The notes beneath the pieces were generated by a model that ran no database searches, had not been told where the DNA came from, and was given only the letters and a program-made list of their open reading frames with translations. From assembly GCF_021130785.1 (NCBI RefSeq), contig NW_025777475.1:1-64000 (forward strand): a stretch of 64,000 bases of DNA, in the 5' to 3' direction. The position numbers were made by a program, and so were the translations under genes. Positions 22,313 through 34,029 of this stretch are shown piece after piece. Source of the stretch: Homalodisca vitripennis (Eukaryota > Arthropoda > Insecta > Hemiptera > Cicadellidae). How positions within the stretch are numbered: position 1 is the stretch's first letter; every line of letters starts with the position of its first letter.

Positions 22313-23446
22313 ATTTTAATTAATATCGGTAAATGTATATGTGAAGCAGAATTAATTTTATTTGTATTTCACTAAACAGAACTAACGAAACATGTATTTA
22401 TTAGCTTGGTTTTCAAGACTTGAGATATCATGTGGGCTTGCCTGAGGTTAACCCAGAATAGAATAGAGTAAAATACACAGATTACTCATAGAACTATGGA
22501 ACATTTACTGTAATCAAATTATTGCGAATAATAATGAACTATCGATTCACATGCAAATGAAGTGAGAGCCAACATAAAACATTATCTTCTTTCCATCGTC
22601 ACTTACTCTGCTATCTGTAAACCTCTCCTTATGGTTGCCTTGTATACATTACTGGCCATAGGCGTATCTAGGATGACCTAATGAGAGAAGAGGGTTACCA
22701 TTACTGAAAAATCGGGAATTTTTCATGTAGTGGCGGCTCCCAGATTTTGAAGAACATGACGTAATCAACAAGAAGTATTATAGAAAAACAGGTTTTTTTC
22801 TGTATATTCAGAATAACTCGAGAAAAAAAGTTTGAAACTAAACAGGTCAAACATTTATTTTATGTTGTAATAAAATTTTATGTCTCCTAGTTGTTAAGCT
22901 TTGGTTTTAGGGCACGCCACCGGAATAAGTTTATATGCTATAATATAAAAAATTGCAATTATGGCAGCTTTCTAAAAAATATTTTATTCATATTTATGCC
23001 TCCCAAAATGGTTTGAACTTAAATCAAAATTGTTGGTGACTACCCAATAACAAAAAAATAATTTGAAAATGTCGACGTTATTTTAAAGGGATTTATGGGT
23101 GCTCTGGAAAATTGCTGTATCTTAAAAATTAAAAGTCACATCCTCTATGTTTTACCTTGAGTTTATAGATTACAAAATGGACTTCCTGAATATATGTCTT
23201 TTACTTAAAAATTGGAATGTATGTTTAATCAAATAATCCTATATCCTATACAGTCGCATGTTAAACTGACTCACTGACTGATATATATAAACAAATTGTA
23301 ACATACTTATAGAAGTGTTGAAAACTTGAAATTTTGCACGCACGTCCCTTTCCCGATATAACGAACAGGAAAAGTCTGAAAACCGGAAAGTTTTACTCTT
23401 TAACCCCTTAAAAAAAAAAAATTAAAAACCGCTTGAAGCTGGCTAA
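22313..23446. other. Unit sequence without a recognised gene
   Basis: Equivalent of 6848-7984; no coding signal. Confidence 0.5.
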
Positions 23447-24390
23447 AAACTGGTGTAGTTATTTGCTTTCGAGCCATATAGCGACTAAACCGTTGGTCGC
23501 AGCTCAAATATAATTATTGAGAAACTTTAGCAAATTGTATTATCTATGAAATAGGCACATTAGATTTCCCTGCATCTTTACCGGTTCACCCGAAAAATGC
23601 TCTCAAATTCGAACATTTTGTCAAATTTTGCCAATTTTCACTTGTAGATTTTTGTTTGAAAAACTGTAGCGCCTAAACAGTGGGTCGTAGCTCGGATCTG
23701 ATGGAAAAATGCAGTGTGGAGTGAAGTGATCTATAGGAAAGGTTTAGTGACCTTTTGCCCTATCTCCATTGGTGTGGCCACAAAACGCGTTTAAAAAGAA
23801 ACGTTTTTGAATTTGTACTTAAAAATGTAGATTCCACGCTCGATAGTGGCCAAACCGATTGCCGTAGCTCTAAACAAAACATGAGCGGGATTTAGGAAAT
23901 CACGTTTTAACAAAAAAGCTCTAGTGACTTTGGCAGCGTCTCTATTGGTTTAGCCGTAAATCGCAATTATGTGAAAACTTTTTGTAATTTTCACGTGAAA
24001 TTTTAAATTCTGGGCTCGATAGTGGCGAAACCGTTGGTCGTAGCTCAAATTACTCAATCAACAAGATTTAGAAAATTACGTGATCTACAAAAAAGTTGTA
24101 GTGACTTTAGGTATTATCTCCATCTAATAGGCTGCAAAACGCGATTATGTGAAAAATGTTTGTTATTATTACGTGAAAATTTAGATTCCGGTAACGATCG
24201 CGGCCAAACCGTTGGTCATAGCTCAAAGGAAGTTGTATCCTAGTACTAGGAAATGATGTACTCTGCAAAAAAGGCCCAGTGACTTTTTGCCCTATCCTCA
24301 ATGGTTTGGCCGCAAAACCGGTTTAAAAGAATTCTATTTCCTGGATCGATAGCTGCAGAATAGTTAGTTGTAGCTTATTTTAAATTTGTT
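23447..24390. repeat. Degenerate ~177-bp tandem array, copy 2a
   Basis: Equivalent of 7985-8935; the AAACCGTTGGTCG-type phrase recurs about every 177 bp. Confidence 0.85.
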
Positions 24391-24671
24391 AACAGATATA
24401 CTTAATCTTCTGATAAATTTTGCTCTCTGTCTATTTTAATTGTACAGACACAACATCCTCCAGTAAAGAACGACGTGTTTTTTACCCTCATGACGTGTTT
24501 TTTTGACCACCCTCCGGAATTTTTTATATTTAAAATAATACACAACTTATTACAAGTTCATATATATTGTCGGGAAATTTTTATTCTGAACAATAATTTT
24601 ACATGTTGATTACATTTTGTATCTTACATCCTTGTTTTCACCAGCTCTTGATAACCTCAGTCATGTTGTGG

Positions 24672-24803
24672 TCAGCTTTCCATTCTTCCTATGATATCTA
24701 TCAGGAAATACACCATTACAATAATAAACATCACATTGATCAGCAGGAAAACCAACAGTCCGCTCGCGTTAAATCCTTTAAAGAATTCCTCCCAGTTTAC
24801 CAT
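24672..24803 (-). CDS. Candidate 43-residue membrane micropeptide, copy 2a
   Basis: ATG at 24803, TGA at 24672. It differs from copy 1 by one base in the ORF, a GTG to GCG change (Val13 to Ala). The predicted membrane span and the downstream AATAAA signal (about 24580) are retained. Evidence and doubts are as for the copy at 9210-9341. Confidence 0.33.
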   Translation of the reverse strand: MVNWEEFFKGFNASGLLVFLLINVMFIIVMVYFLIDIIGRMES

Positions 24804-25777
24804 ATTTCACTCGAAAAAATTTTGCGTGTTATTCATTAAAATTGTTTTCCATTTTTAACATTTGTTGCATTTCCATGGATACTAAAATTCTGATTGTCAA
24901 TAAAATAAATTAAAATACCATTTAAAAACACAAAGTGTTTATACATGTATACACAGGGCCGACATGTATTGTCGCGGCGTTTCTTAATAACATTTTTAGC
25001 GATGTCTATGTATCGTTTATCAGGGACTCTGCCCGACCTCCTTTTGGAAGATAATATATTCTTTCCTGAATTAATTAGATGAAATGTAGTTCAGAGATTA
25101 GACTGTTTTCCAAATTTCGTAATTACCTTACAAATTCACTGTCTTTTACTCGACCTCCCTTTTTAGACCTATTGAAAACCGTTTTCATGCTACAAGATAA
25201 AATAAAACGCAGCATTATAAAGGTTCTTCTTGTATTTGTCACTTGCTTTAGATATTTAATAGATTATTTCGTTATTTATCTTATGATACCAGGTTAACAT
25301 ACTTTTGGCAGCTAATAAGAGTCATAATACGGTATGAAGCAACAAAATATGATGATAATAATAAATACGATTTCTGACAAAGAACACAGGATATTCATGT
25401 AATCATGTTATGAAATCATCGTTTGTCATGGTGTAATTCTGAGTGACCAACGTATTGAAAGTAAACTATTGCACGTCTTAGAACATTAAGATAAAATAGA
25501 TAGAGACAACAGAGTATTCTCCTATTTTTTGTCTCTAACGACAAGTACTAGAAGAAACAATTTGTTTGTAATGACGATCATAATTTTAGCCTAAGTTTGT
25601 TCTTTCAAAAGCAGCAAAGTATGATGGATTACAAATCTGCTACGTACTCTGTAATGACTTAAATTTCCATGATTTCGAACTATATGACCTCCTTATTACA
25701 AATCAGCTTTACTTACTTTAATTCCTGACCAGTGATATTGAATAGCGTCAGAAATGAAATTTTATTACATTTTCTGT

Positions 25778-26095
25778 GAGGCAGTACTAAAGTGATCGCT
25801 CACGCCAGTCTGGAGCATAGCTGATTGTACATTGTTCATGTCCGTGTAATACTACGTAGTACAGTCGTCAGTGAGATTGTCAGGCTGAGGCGATGTAGCA
25901 GTGATAGTGAGGCAGTTTTAAAGTGATCGCTCACGCCAGTCTGGAGCACAGCTGATTGTACATTGTTCAGTGTCGTGTAATACTAGTGTCGTCAGTGAGA
26001 CTGTCAGTCTGAGGCAATGTAGCAGTGATAGGCAGTTTTAAAGTGATTCACGCCAGTCTGGGGCACAGCTGATTGTACATTCTTTTGTTATAGTA
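25778..26095. repeat. 131-bp tandem repeat, about 2.5 units, running into a retrotransposon fragment
   Basis: Units start at 25778, 25909 and about 26028. Copies 1 and 4 have two units followed directly by unit sequence. Here a third, partial unit continues without a break into sequence homologous to 3570-3700 of the 521-4609 element (TAGTAACGTAAAAATATGTG against TAGTAAACGTAAAAATATGTG). This shows the array and the retrotransposon joined in one place. Confidence 0.85.
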
Positions 26096-27540
26096 ACGTA
26101 AAAATATGTGATTCAGAGATGCTGTGTTTTAAGTAGTTAGAGTAGTAGGTTTATCAATACATTGATCATATCCCGGTCCTAGTAAGCAATTTACGTATTC
26201 GCATATATTTTGCAGAAAACTGACATTTTACTACTGGTGCACATTTTGTAAATCTGAATTTATCTAAGCAAACAATGAATATTAATAATATCAGCCACCG
26301 AGTTAACTTTTTATCTTGCTCCAAGTTCAAGCTACAACCTATTTCTGACTCGTACCCAAACTCTTTAGTGTAACCAAGAACTCTACTAGTAAAACCAAGG
26401 ACAAGTCTTAATGCCACAGGAGCTGTTTGGCTTGCAATATAAAAAAAACTGACAGAAACATTAGTAAAGTGACGACGATAAAGATAAAAAATACTTTAAG
26501 TATGGATAACAAAATACAAAAACCAATTAATTCATTTAAAGAAGAATTGAAGATAAATTGTTAAGATGTTACCAATTAAAAAAAATTATTATTCGTACTT
26601 AGTTTTATTGTAGTGACGCTATTCTTTGTACCTTGTACATATTACGGAATAAAGTGGGTTGACTATGACTATGTATTTAATTTTCTTTCATGTTTTATTT
26701 TACTGTACACATATTCAAAGTAATCTTTCAGGATGGGTCTTTTACTGACTATGTTTTAAATGTTCTAAAGGCTAAAAGTGATGTCAGTTTGGAGCATAAG
26801 TTGTCGATGTGGTAAGACCAATTCAGACATTCAACAATAACTTCAAGAAAAAAGAAGTAATCTGAAGAACTTATCCCATGAACTTAAAAAAACCTACAAC
26901 TACTGTGATGTAGTGAATTTTTAACTTTTTACATTCAAGTGGAGGCCATTTGAATAAAACCATTTGTCAAGACCTAAATTTACACTTGTAGCCTTCTGCA
27001 GTTTTTTTTAGGTTGGGGCAAAGGATATTGATGTAGTGTCATCGGCATAGCGAACAATAGTGTTGGCTGGAAGTTTATTTATGTAGATAGAAAAAGAATC
27101 TGTAAAGTAACTCGCAGCCAAACGCTGTGTTATTGTCATTGATTCAACAAAGAGACACAGCCTGCTTCTTACCAGCCAAATAAGAAGAAACAAAACAATA
27201 TTCTACTGTCCAACCCATACATTTGCAATTTACCCAAAACAATTTAATGGTTCACACAATTAGAAACCTTGTTTATATGGCACTGACACAATGTGGTCTA
27301 TCCAAACTATATAGATTAACCACCTAATCAATGGCATGAAATGTTGAATAACCCTTCCTAAATCCAATATGACAGCTTGTAAAAAGATTGTTAGAAAAAA
27401 AATGATTATTTAAATCAACAAAGATTTATGATTTAAAAAATATTAGTAATGGTAAGAATTAAGGAAATTGGCCTGTGATTTGATGTGTCTGAGACAGGAT
27501 TTTTAGTTACAACAACTTAAGGCTTTCAGGAAAAACACTC
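26090..27540 (-). pseudogene. Non-LTR RT fragment, copy 2a only
   Basis: About 1.5 kb is present here but absent at the equivalent position of copies 1 (about 10590) and 4 (about 61140). The minus-strand frame 27008-27193 ends TIVRYADDTTSISFAPT, with the RT catalytic Y-A-D-D at about 27038-27049. Upstream (27330-27370) is a degraded GFRKGYS-type block. The part at 26090-26230 resembles the endonuclease region of the 521-4609 element. It is full of stops. Whether it is one decayed element with deletions or two fragments is unclear. Confidence 0.75.
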
Positions 27541-28597
27541 TCAGCAAATTATTTATTTATAGTGTGAGTAATATGGAGGATGATATAAATGTAGAACTTT
27601 TCTTTTAAAACCTTCCATATCAATCCATTCTAGTCACTGGAGTTTGAATGATTTTATTTAGAAATTCCTTCAGAGACCTCCTTACATATGGCTGGTTGAA
27701 AGTCATAACACTTTTATCAATTTATTTGTTACATCTATCGGATTTGCAATTGTTCTCTTTTGATCTATTTAGGTTTCTTAAGAAGTCGCTGATAGACCAA
27801 GGTCACCTCTAAAAACCTTTCAAGAAGCTGAGTCTAAATTGTACCTGTCTCAATAATATGCGTAATGTTTTGATTAATTTTGCTTGAAGGATAACTTTTA
27901 TGCTATTTGGAATTTTATTTAATAAAATATCACTTGAATTCAGTGTCAAATTTATCTTACTAAGTAAGAAAAGTTAACATTTACGTGTACATGCATCCCT
28001 GCTGATACCGATGGTTGAGTACAATAAGGATTGCGCTTCTTTGAAAGTTCAGGACAGGCACAATTGAACAAAACAAGAAAAGAAAGTTTAATGTTCATTG
28101 AAGAATTGGAAGCAGAATGATGCCTCCTGAACATCAGTCCAAGTTTATTTTTTTAAGAGGAAATTCAGTGTCGAGATGTGATTGTTATTTGTACACATCT
28201 TCCTACCAGCTGATGATCTTTTTACATGTGATAAAGAAGAAACTATGGTTAATTGTGCAAAATGATCAGACATACCAGTTTCAAAGGCGAATGAATAGCA
28301 TTGATGAAAATTTAGAGGTGTACTACAGATTATCTTCAATACAGGTGCTTGATCCCCACCGTGTCATTCTAATGTAATATGTGATTTGGAACTATCCAAA
28401 GCTGTTTTATTTGGTTTCCTTTAAAAAGTCAGTATTGAATTCTCCTAATACTGCAAATTGATTTTGACTGCCAGCCAGACTATCTCGCGATGCAAAGATT
28501 TGTCTTTATCTGACTAAATGTTGTTACTTATATCTTGCACTAAGTGTTAAAACTAAAATATTGTTTTAGCTCCTATATTTACTTTAAGAGAAGGTGC
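27541..28597. other. Unit sequence, no firm gene
   Basis: Equivalent of 10600-11655. Contains short frames on both strands (27952-28134 minus, 28117-28377 plus) without recognisable domains. Confidence 0.45.
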
Positions 28598-29554
28598 ATT
28601 TATTCTAGAGATGGGCTAAATCAGTACATACGTGTAACCGTTACTTATGGTAATGTTACTCAGCGATACTGAGTACAAATACTGATACTTGTAATTTGTA
28701 TTTCTGTACTGGTAATGGTTTAAATACTAGATACTCTAAATCAGTATTTTAGTATTTGTAACGCTTAAAATACTGAGTATTTTCCCTAATAAACACACAG
28801 TTTTGGAAATGCTTTGATTTAATAAATAGTATTCAAAAGTGCAACACAATTATGTAAAAAATGTATAAACATAATTTATTATTATTATAAAGTTTATACT
28901 TTTTGAGATGTAATTAATGAATTGTACAATAAATTGAACCTCTGCTTATTTGAATAGAGTCCAAAGGGCTGTTGTTACATTGGGTATTCTTTAAGGTTAT
29001 GACAATACAATTTTATTTTATGAGTAATTTTAATTTTCTTTGGTGCATTTTTGGTACATTAACACATTTTTCTATTATGAAAAAATTAAATAAGCTCTCA
29101 TTTGAAGTAAAAACATAAAATATCTAATCATACTTTACATAATTAAACACTTTTAACAATGTATTACATAAACTGTTTAGTTTTCTTTAAAACAATACAT
29201 TTATTACTCAATAGCTAATTCAAGAATATCACACTTACCCGGGGTTGATGAGTAATTTAAATTGTGAACTAGCAATATTTTCCAGTTGGAGCTTTACGAT
29301 CGCAGTATTTATATTGTATTTGTCAGCCTCAAGTCAGTATTTCAGTATTCGGTATCAGTAAGGATATGAGTACTTCAGGACTAGTAAAGTAATCAGTATG
29401 GGAAAATATCTGTATCTTGTAACCATACAGAGTACTAGATACAAAGTATCTGTTATCAGTATTTTTGGTTCTCAGTAACCGTTACAGATACTGGAGAAAA
29501 GTAACCGTTACAAAGTACTGAATACTGAAATACCGTCTCACCTGTAATTTATTC
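28598..29554. mobile_element. hAT-type MITE, copy 2a
   Basis: Body 28606-29546 (941 bp) between ATTTATTC repeats at 28598-28605 and 29547-29554. Same terminal repeats as the element at 11664-12605. The identical insertion site in every copy shows the MITE was there before the segmental duplications. Confidence 0.85.
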
Positions 29555-30705
29555 ACCAGATGTCTGTCTGTAGAAAATATTTTACCTCAGTGTGGACTTC
29601 AAGGCTGAAGAATGTGGATGGGAATATTCACTTGTTTCTTGACTGGATAGCAAAGGCTCCATTAAAGCCTTAGCAACACTTAAAACTTGTAAGATTGTTT
29701 CTCCTTCCTCATCTTTATCGGCAGGTGCACATTCCTTGGATTTTTAGTTGATAAAGTAGTGTTATGAAAGTTGAGATCATTGGATTACTCAGCTTGTGCT
29801 TAGTTTAGGTAATGGCTGTGCCTGTCTCAAGGCTTTTTCCAGTTTACAATATACCACAAGTATGTTATAGTGTACTAGAAGTCATCTCTCTAGCTTTATC
29901 ATCACTGGATTAATGATCGGCAGGCTGCAAAGTTTGTTCAAGCCGTCATCATTCCTGGTTTTCATCAATCACTTAGGCTCGCAATGCCCGTACACGGGAT
30001 AGTGGAAAAAAACTAGTACTAACAGAAGAAGTGGTGACCTAGAGTAGGGGTTCTCAACCTGGAGGTCATGAAAGGTCACGTCGGGGTCACCGAAGGGTAG
30101 TGAAAAAAAGCTAAGGTTTTTGTTCAGGAAAGCTTACCGGTTTATCCTTGAGTCCACAATGTTTGGATTTCAGATAACGTAATATTTTCGATGGTTTCAT
30201 TGATCCAGGGCACAATATTTCACCACACACGTTGTACTGTGCTTATTTCCAAGCGCTGAAAATCATTAATTCCTGGGTCTGTAAACAGTTAGCTGATGCA
30301 GACTTAACATTCATATATGTGTCTTAGAGTAGGGTTTAAATGTGTCAAGCTAGAAAAAATATTTATGAAAATATATATTGCTTCATATTTAAACCCTTCC
30401 ATAAAAAATATTATCGTTTAATTTCAACCTCCATTCAAATTAGGCTGACAATAAAATCTTTTTTTGGGGAAATTCCTCTTAGTTTCAAGAAAAACTAAAT
30501 TGTGTGATTATACATTGTAAATTGCTTTTCGGTTTCTAGACTAGAAGTGCGGACTAGAAAAAGGCTATCTTCCAGAGATGGTCTCCATGCTCAAATGGAC
30601 TAAGAAGTCTTACCACTCTTCATTGAAACAATTAAAAAGTTTTGAATGTGTACGGGAAGCATGAGATGATTAATAACTTGTCATTAGATGCCAATAAGCA
30701 TTCAC
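29555..30705. other. Unit sequence without a recognised gene
   Basis: Equivalent of 12614-13766, ending at the retrotransposon target site GTATG (30706-30710). Confidence 0.5.
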
Positions 30706-31079
30706 GTATGTTTTTTTTTTTTTTTTTTTTTTTTTAATGAATATTTATTCCTCAATATCATACATGTATACAAACAAGAGTACAGAACTTGGAATAGGCC
30801 TTGCCACAATTACCAGTATGTGTGGCTTGGCGTCTAATATACAAACAAAAAATAACATATCTGATAAACTTGAATGAGTCTAGTCCGTCTTGATGCTTAC
30901 AATTAAACAAACAGCTCACTGCAGCGCGCACGGCTTATCACTGCTGATAACAAACAAAAGAGTACTTCTTATTGTTAGGACTAAATCTATTACATAACTC
31001 CTTCTTCCTTCCTCACTTATAGCGTTACTGACATTCGATTTCAAAGAAATGGTGAATACAGTCTAGCATTAGTATCGTT

Positions 31080-33803
31080 TTAAATAAAAACATTATTCAT
31101 GAAACTCAGATCGCTTTTAGTAAATAGCCAAGATTTTAGCTTAGTAAAAAACTCATTCGATTTAGAAATTTCCTTAATATCCATTGGTAATTGATTAAAA
31201 TATTTTGGCCCTAAATAGAGATACGACTGTCTAAAAATTGATTTGTTTACTTTAGGCGTTTTAAAAAGTCTTTTGTTGATGCTTCTTGTACCATGAAATA
31301 TCTGTACTGATCCCCTGTTACCACTTAATATATAAAACAGTTTCAAAGTTTTGAAAACAAATAAATGCTGTATTGGTAAAATATTTTGATTAATATACAA
31401 TGGGAAGCTGCTTTCCCTGTATCCTTTTTTGTTAATAATTCTAATAAATTTGTTTTGGGTCGTTCTGATGCTATTAATTAAAAATTTAAACGCCCCACCC
31501 CAGCAGGTGATACCGTACTGAAGACGAGACTGAATCAGACCATAATATAGCGTACATAGCAACTTTGTACCACAGAAATTTTTTAAATAATAAAACTTCC
31601 TAAGGTTAAATTTTAAATTATTATAAATGGTCATTACTTGTTTTTTCCACGACATACGTTCATCAAGAATTACCCCTAGATGTTTGAATTCCTTAACTTT
31701 AATAATTTCTTCACAAGTACAAGTAATTGAATTTTTACATTTTGAAGAGTGAAATCTAAATGGTCTATCGAAAGCAAAATCTACACTGTCAAAATTTATA
31801 TATTTAGTTTTTTTTACATTAACAACCATTTTGTTAGAATCACACCATTTCCTCAGCTGTTTCAGGTCATTACAGATTTCACCGTATATTATATTTTTGT
31901 CTTTTTTAGAATAAATGTACCCCAAATCATCGGCAAAAGCATAAATTTCTCCAAAAAATTGAATGTTTAACAAATCGTTTATAAATATTAAAAATAGATT
32001 TGCTGACAAAACACACCCCTGAGGAACACCACTTTGCACTACTAAAAAACTACTAAGTTCAGTACCGACTTTTACTTGCTGGATTCTACCTTTTAAAAAA
32101 CTGCTAAACCAATTTAACGCTACTCCCCTAATTCCTAAGGATTCCATTTTTAGTAACAACACATCATGATCTACGAGATCAAAGACTTTCTTGAAATCTA
32201 TGAAAAGGGCAGACGTTTTACACTTATTGTTCATGCTTAGATGTATTTTATTTACAAAACCCATCAACGCGTCTTCCGTGGATTTGCCTTTTGTAAACCC
32301 AAATTGCTTTTTATTTTGAAAATTAAAACTAGCAAGGTAACTTATTAATCTTTTTTTCATGCATTTCTCAAGAATTTTGGAAAATACTGAAACTAAGCTT
32401 ATAGGACGTATATTATATATTTTGAACGAATTAGGCGTTTTGAATAATGGAATTACAATACTTCTTTTTAATATTTCCGGGAACACTCCAAGTCTAAAAC
32501 TTGGATTTATTAATTTACTAATTGGAACAACGACGTTTTCAGCAATTTGTTTAATTACGTGCACTGATATGTTATCGAATCCAGTTGATTTCTTATTTTT
32601 TAGACCATTAATAATGCTTAGAATCTCGTATGGATCGGTTTTATCGATGAAGAACGAATCTCTCCGTGTGGAAGAAGGTTTCCATAAACTGATATCATGA
32701 GAAATATCATCATTTTGTGATAACCTAACAAGAAATGAATTTACCTTTTCTGAAATCAATTTTGGGTCCTCTTCGAGATTTCCATCTTCAAGAATGATTT
32801 TGTTTATTCCATTTTTAACTACGTTACCAGTTATACTATTTACTATTTTCCATTGCTGGCTTACGTCTCCGTTACAATTTTGAATTAGATATTCATAATA
32901 CACATTTTTGGCTTTGTCAATATCACTTTTTAATTTATTACTAAACCTGTTAAAATAATCCTTAAAATTTTCATCATAAGGCCTTTTTTTGAACATACCA
33001 TACAGTCTTTTCCTTTTGTTTAATCTGTTTAAAATGTTACTATTAATCCAAGGACTGATAAGTTTCGCTTTACTTAACCTACTAACAATCATTCTTTCCT
33101 CTTTATTACTGTCTAATATACCATTCAAAATATTAAAGAAATTTTCAAAAGATATGTTTACATTAGCTTCGTCAATTATACTATTCCAGTCTGTATATTT
33201 TAATTCTTGATTGATCATATTAAAATTAAAAACAGTTTTTGTAAATGCAGTTTTTGAAACATTAGAGTTGATTGTTAGCTTCATTTTTAGAGCTAAACAA
33301 CAATGGTCAGTTAACCCAAGATCGAAAATTGCTGTCTCAAACATATTCAAATTCTTAAATTTTAGAAAAATGTGATCGATGCAGGTGGAAGAGGTTTTAC
33401 ATATTCTGGTCGGGGAATTAATTACTGATACATAACCCATGTTACTTAATACGCTAGTATATCTTAATGAATCAGGTGATTGTTTTAAAATATCTATATT
33501 TCCATCCCCCACGTAAACAGTATTTAACTTTAAAAGAGATAATTTGGATTCCAGCTCTTCTACAAAAGAACTTACTGTACAGGATTGTATTCTATAAAAA
33601 GCAAAAATATTACATCGAGTTCTGTTGTATTTAAGCTCGAACAAAACACAATCAGCCGTTATCATGTCAATTTCAACCTCTTGAACTGATAGCTCTTCGT
33701 CATAATAACATACAACGCCTCCAGATCTGTACTGATTATTGCATTTGCCAATTATATTATAACCAGGTATTTTTAAAAACTTAATTCTTCGCTGAGGATC
33801 CAT
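31080..33803 (-). CDS. Retrotransposon ORF2: endonuclease-reverse transcriptase (907 residues, nearly complete)
   Basis: The longest open frame in the window. Residues 1-170 are most of an APE-type endonuclease (VGDGNIDIL at 98-106, TCIDHIF at 140-146, LTDHCCL at 164-170), which nicks target DNA. Residues about 440-700 are the reverse transcriptase: FIDFKKVFD with catalytic Asp536, SGVPQGCVLS at 591-600 and FADD with Asp625/Asp626. The C-terminal part has LQYGITCWGG at 761-770. The N-terminal ~60 residues of the endonuclease (HLNIRSL and the catalytic-Glu segment IILSEVW) lie in the neighbouring frame 33773-33985, so the true start was about 33985. One frameshift at about 33785-33800, also present in copy 1, separates them. 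The protein as read lacks the endonuclease Glu; the RT core looks intact. Confidence 0.93.
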   Translation of the reverse strand: MDPQRRIKFLKIPGYNIIGKCNNQYRSGGVVCYYDEELSVQEVEIDMITADCVLFELKYNRTRCNIFAFYRIQSCTVSSFVEELESKLSLLKLNTVYVGDGNIDILKQSPDSLRYTSVLSNMGYVSVINSPTRICKTSSTCIDHIFLKFKNLNMFETAIFDLGLTDHCCLALKMKLTINSNVSKTAFTKTVFNFNMINQELKYTDWNSIIDEANVNISFENFFNILNGILDSNKEERMIVSRLSKAKLISPWINSNILNRLNKRKRLYGMFKKRPYDENFKDYFNRFSNKLKSDIDKAKNVYYEYLIQNCNGDVSQQWKIVNSITGNVVKNGINKIILEDGNLEEDPKLISEKVNSFLVRLSQNDDISHDISLWKPSSTRRDSFFIDKTDPYEILSIINGLKNKKSTGFDNISVHVIKQIAENVVVPISKLINPSFRLGVFPEILKRSIVIPLFKTPNSFKIYNIRPISLVSVFSKILEKCMKKRLISYLASFNFQNKKQFGFTKGKSTEDALMGFVNKIHLSMNNKCKTSALFIDFKKVFDLVDHDVLLLKMESLGIRGVALNWFSSFLKGRIQQVKVGTELSSFLVVQSGVPQGCVLSANLFLIFINDLLNIQFFGEIYAFADDLGYIYSKKDKNIIYGEICNDLKQLRKWCDSNKMVVNVKKTKYINFDSVDFAFDRPFRFHSSKCKNSITCTCEEIIKVKEFKHLGVILDERMSWKKQVMTIYNNLKFNLRKFYYLKNFCGTKLLCTLYYGLIQSRLQYGITCWGGAFKFLINSIRTTQNKFIRIINKKGYRESSFPLYINQNILPIQHLFVFKTLKLFYILSGNRGSVQIFHGTRSINKRLFKTPKVNKSIFRQSYLYLGPKYFNQLPMDIKEISKSNEFFTKLKSWLFTKSDLSFMNNVFI

Positions 33804-33985
33804 ACTTCACTTAAAATTATTAAACTAATTTTTTGTTTTGCATTATTGAGTTCTGCTAGAAAACTATTGAAATTTTGTCTCAAACTTCGAATATTTAAAT
33901 GAATTATTGAGATAGAGCCATCAGCGTCCGGAGAGGATGGTGAGAAAAATGCATCATTGAGAGAATTTAAATATTGTGAATCCAA
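33773..33985 (-). pseudogene. N-terminal endonuclease piece of ORF2, frame-shifted from the rest
   Basis: 70 residues starting MDSQYLNSLNDAFF, with SIIHLNIRSLRQNF (Asn of the active site) and LIILSEVWI (catalytic Glu). It overlaps the start of the 907-residue frame by about 30 bases and is shifted by one. The shift lies near a run of T/A (AGTTTTTAAAAATA on the element strand) and has the same length in copy 1, so it was either fixed before duplication or is a family feature. The start lies 45 bp after the end of ORF1. Confidence 0.85.
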
Positions 33986-34029
33986 TTAAAATAAAATCAA
34001 AGCCACATGTTTGCTCACTGATTACAATT

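Noticed and set aside
31870..32000. F-A-D-D instead of Y-A-D-D as a sign of RT inactivation
   Set aside because: Phe at this position is common in active non-LTR reverse transcriptases, and the two Asp residues are present.
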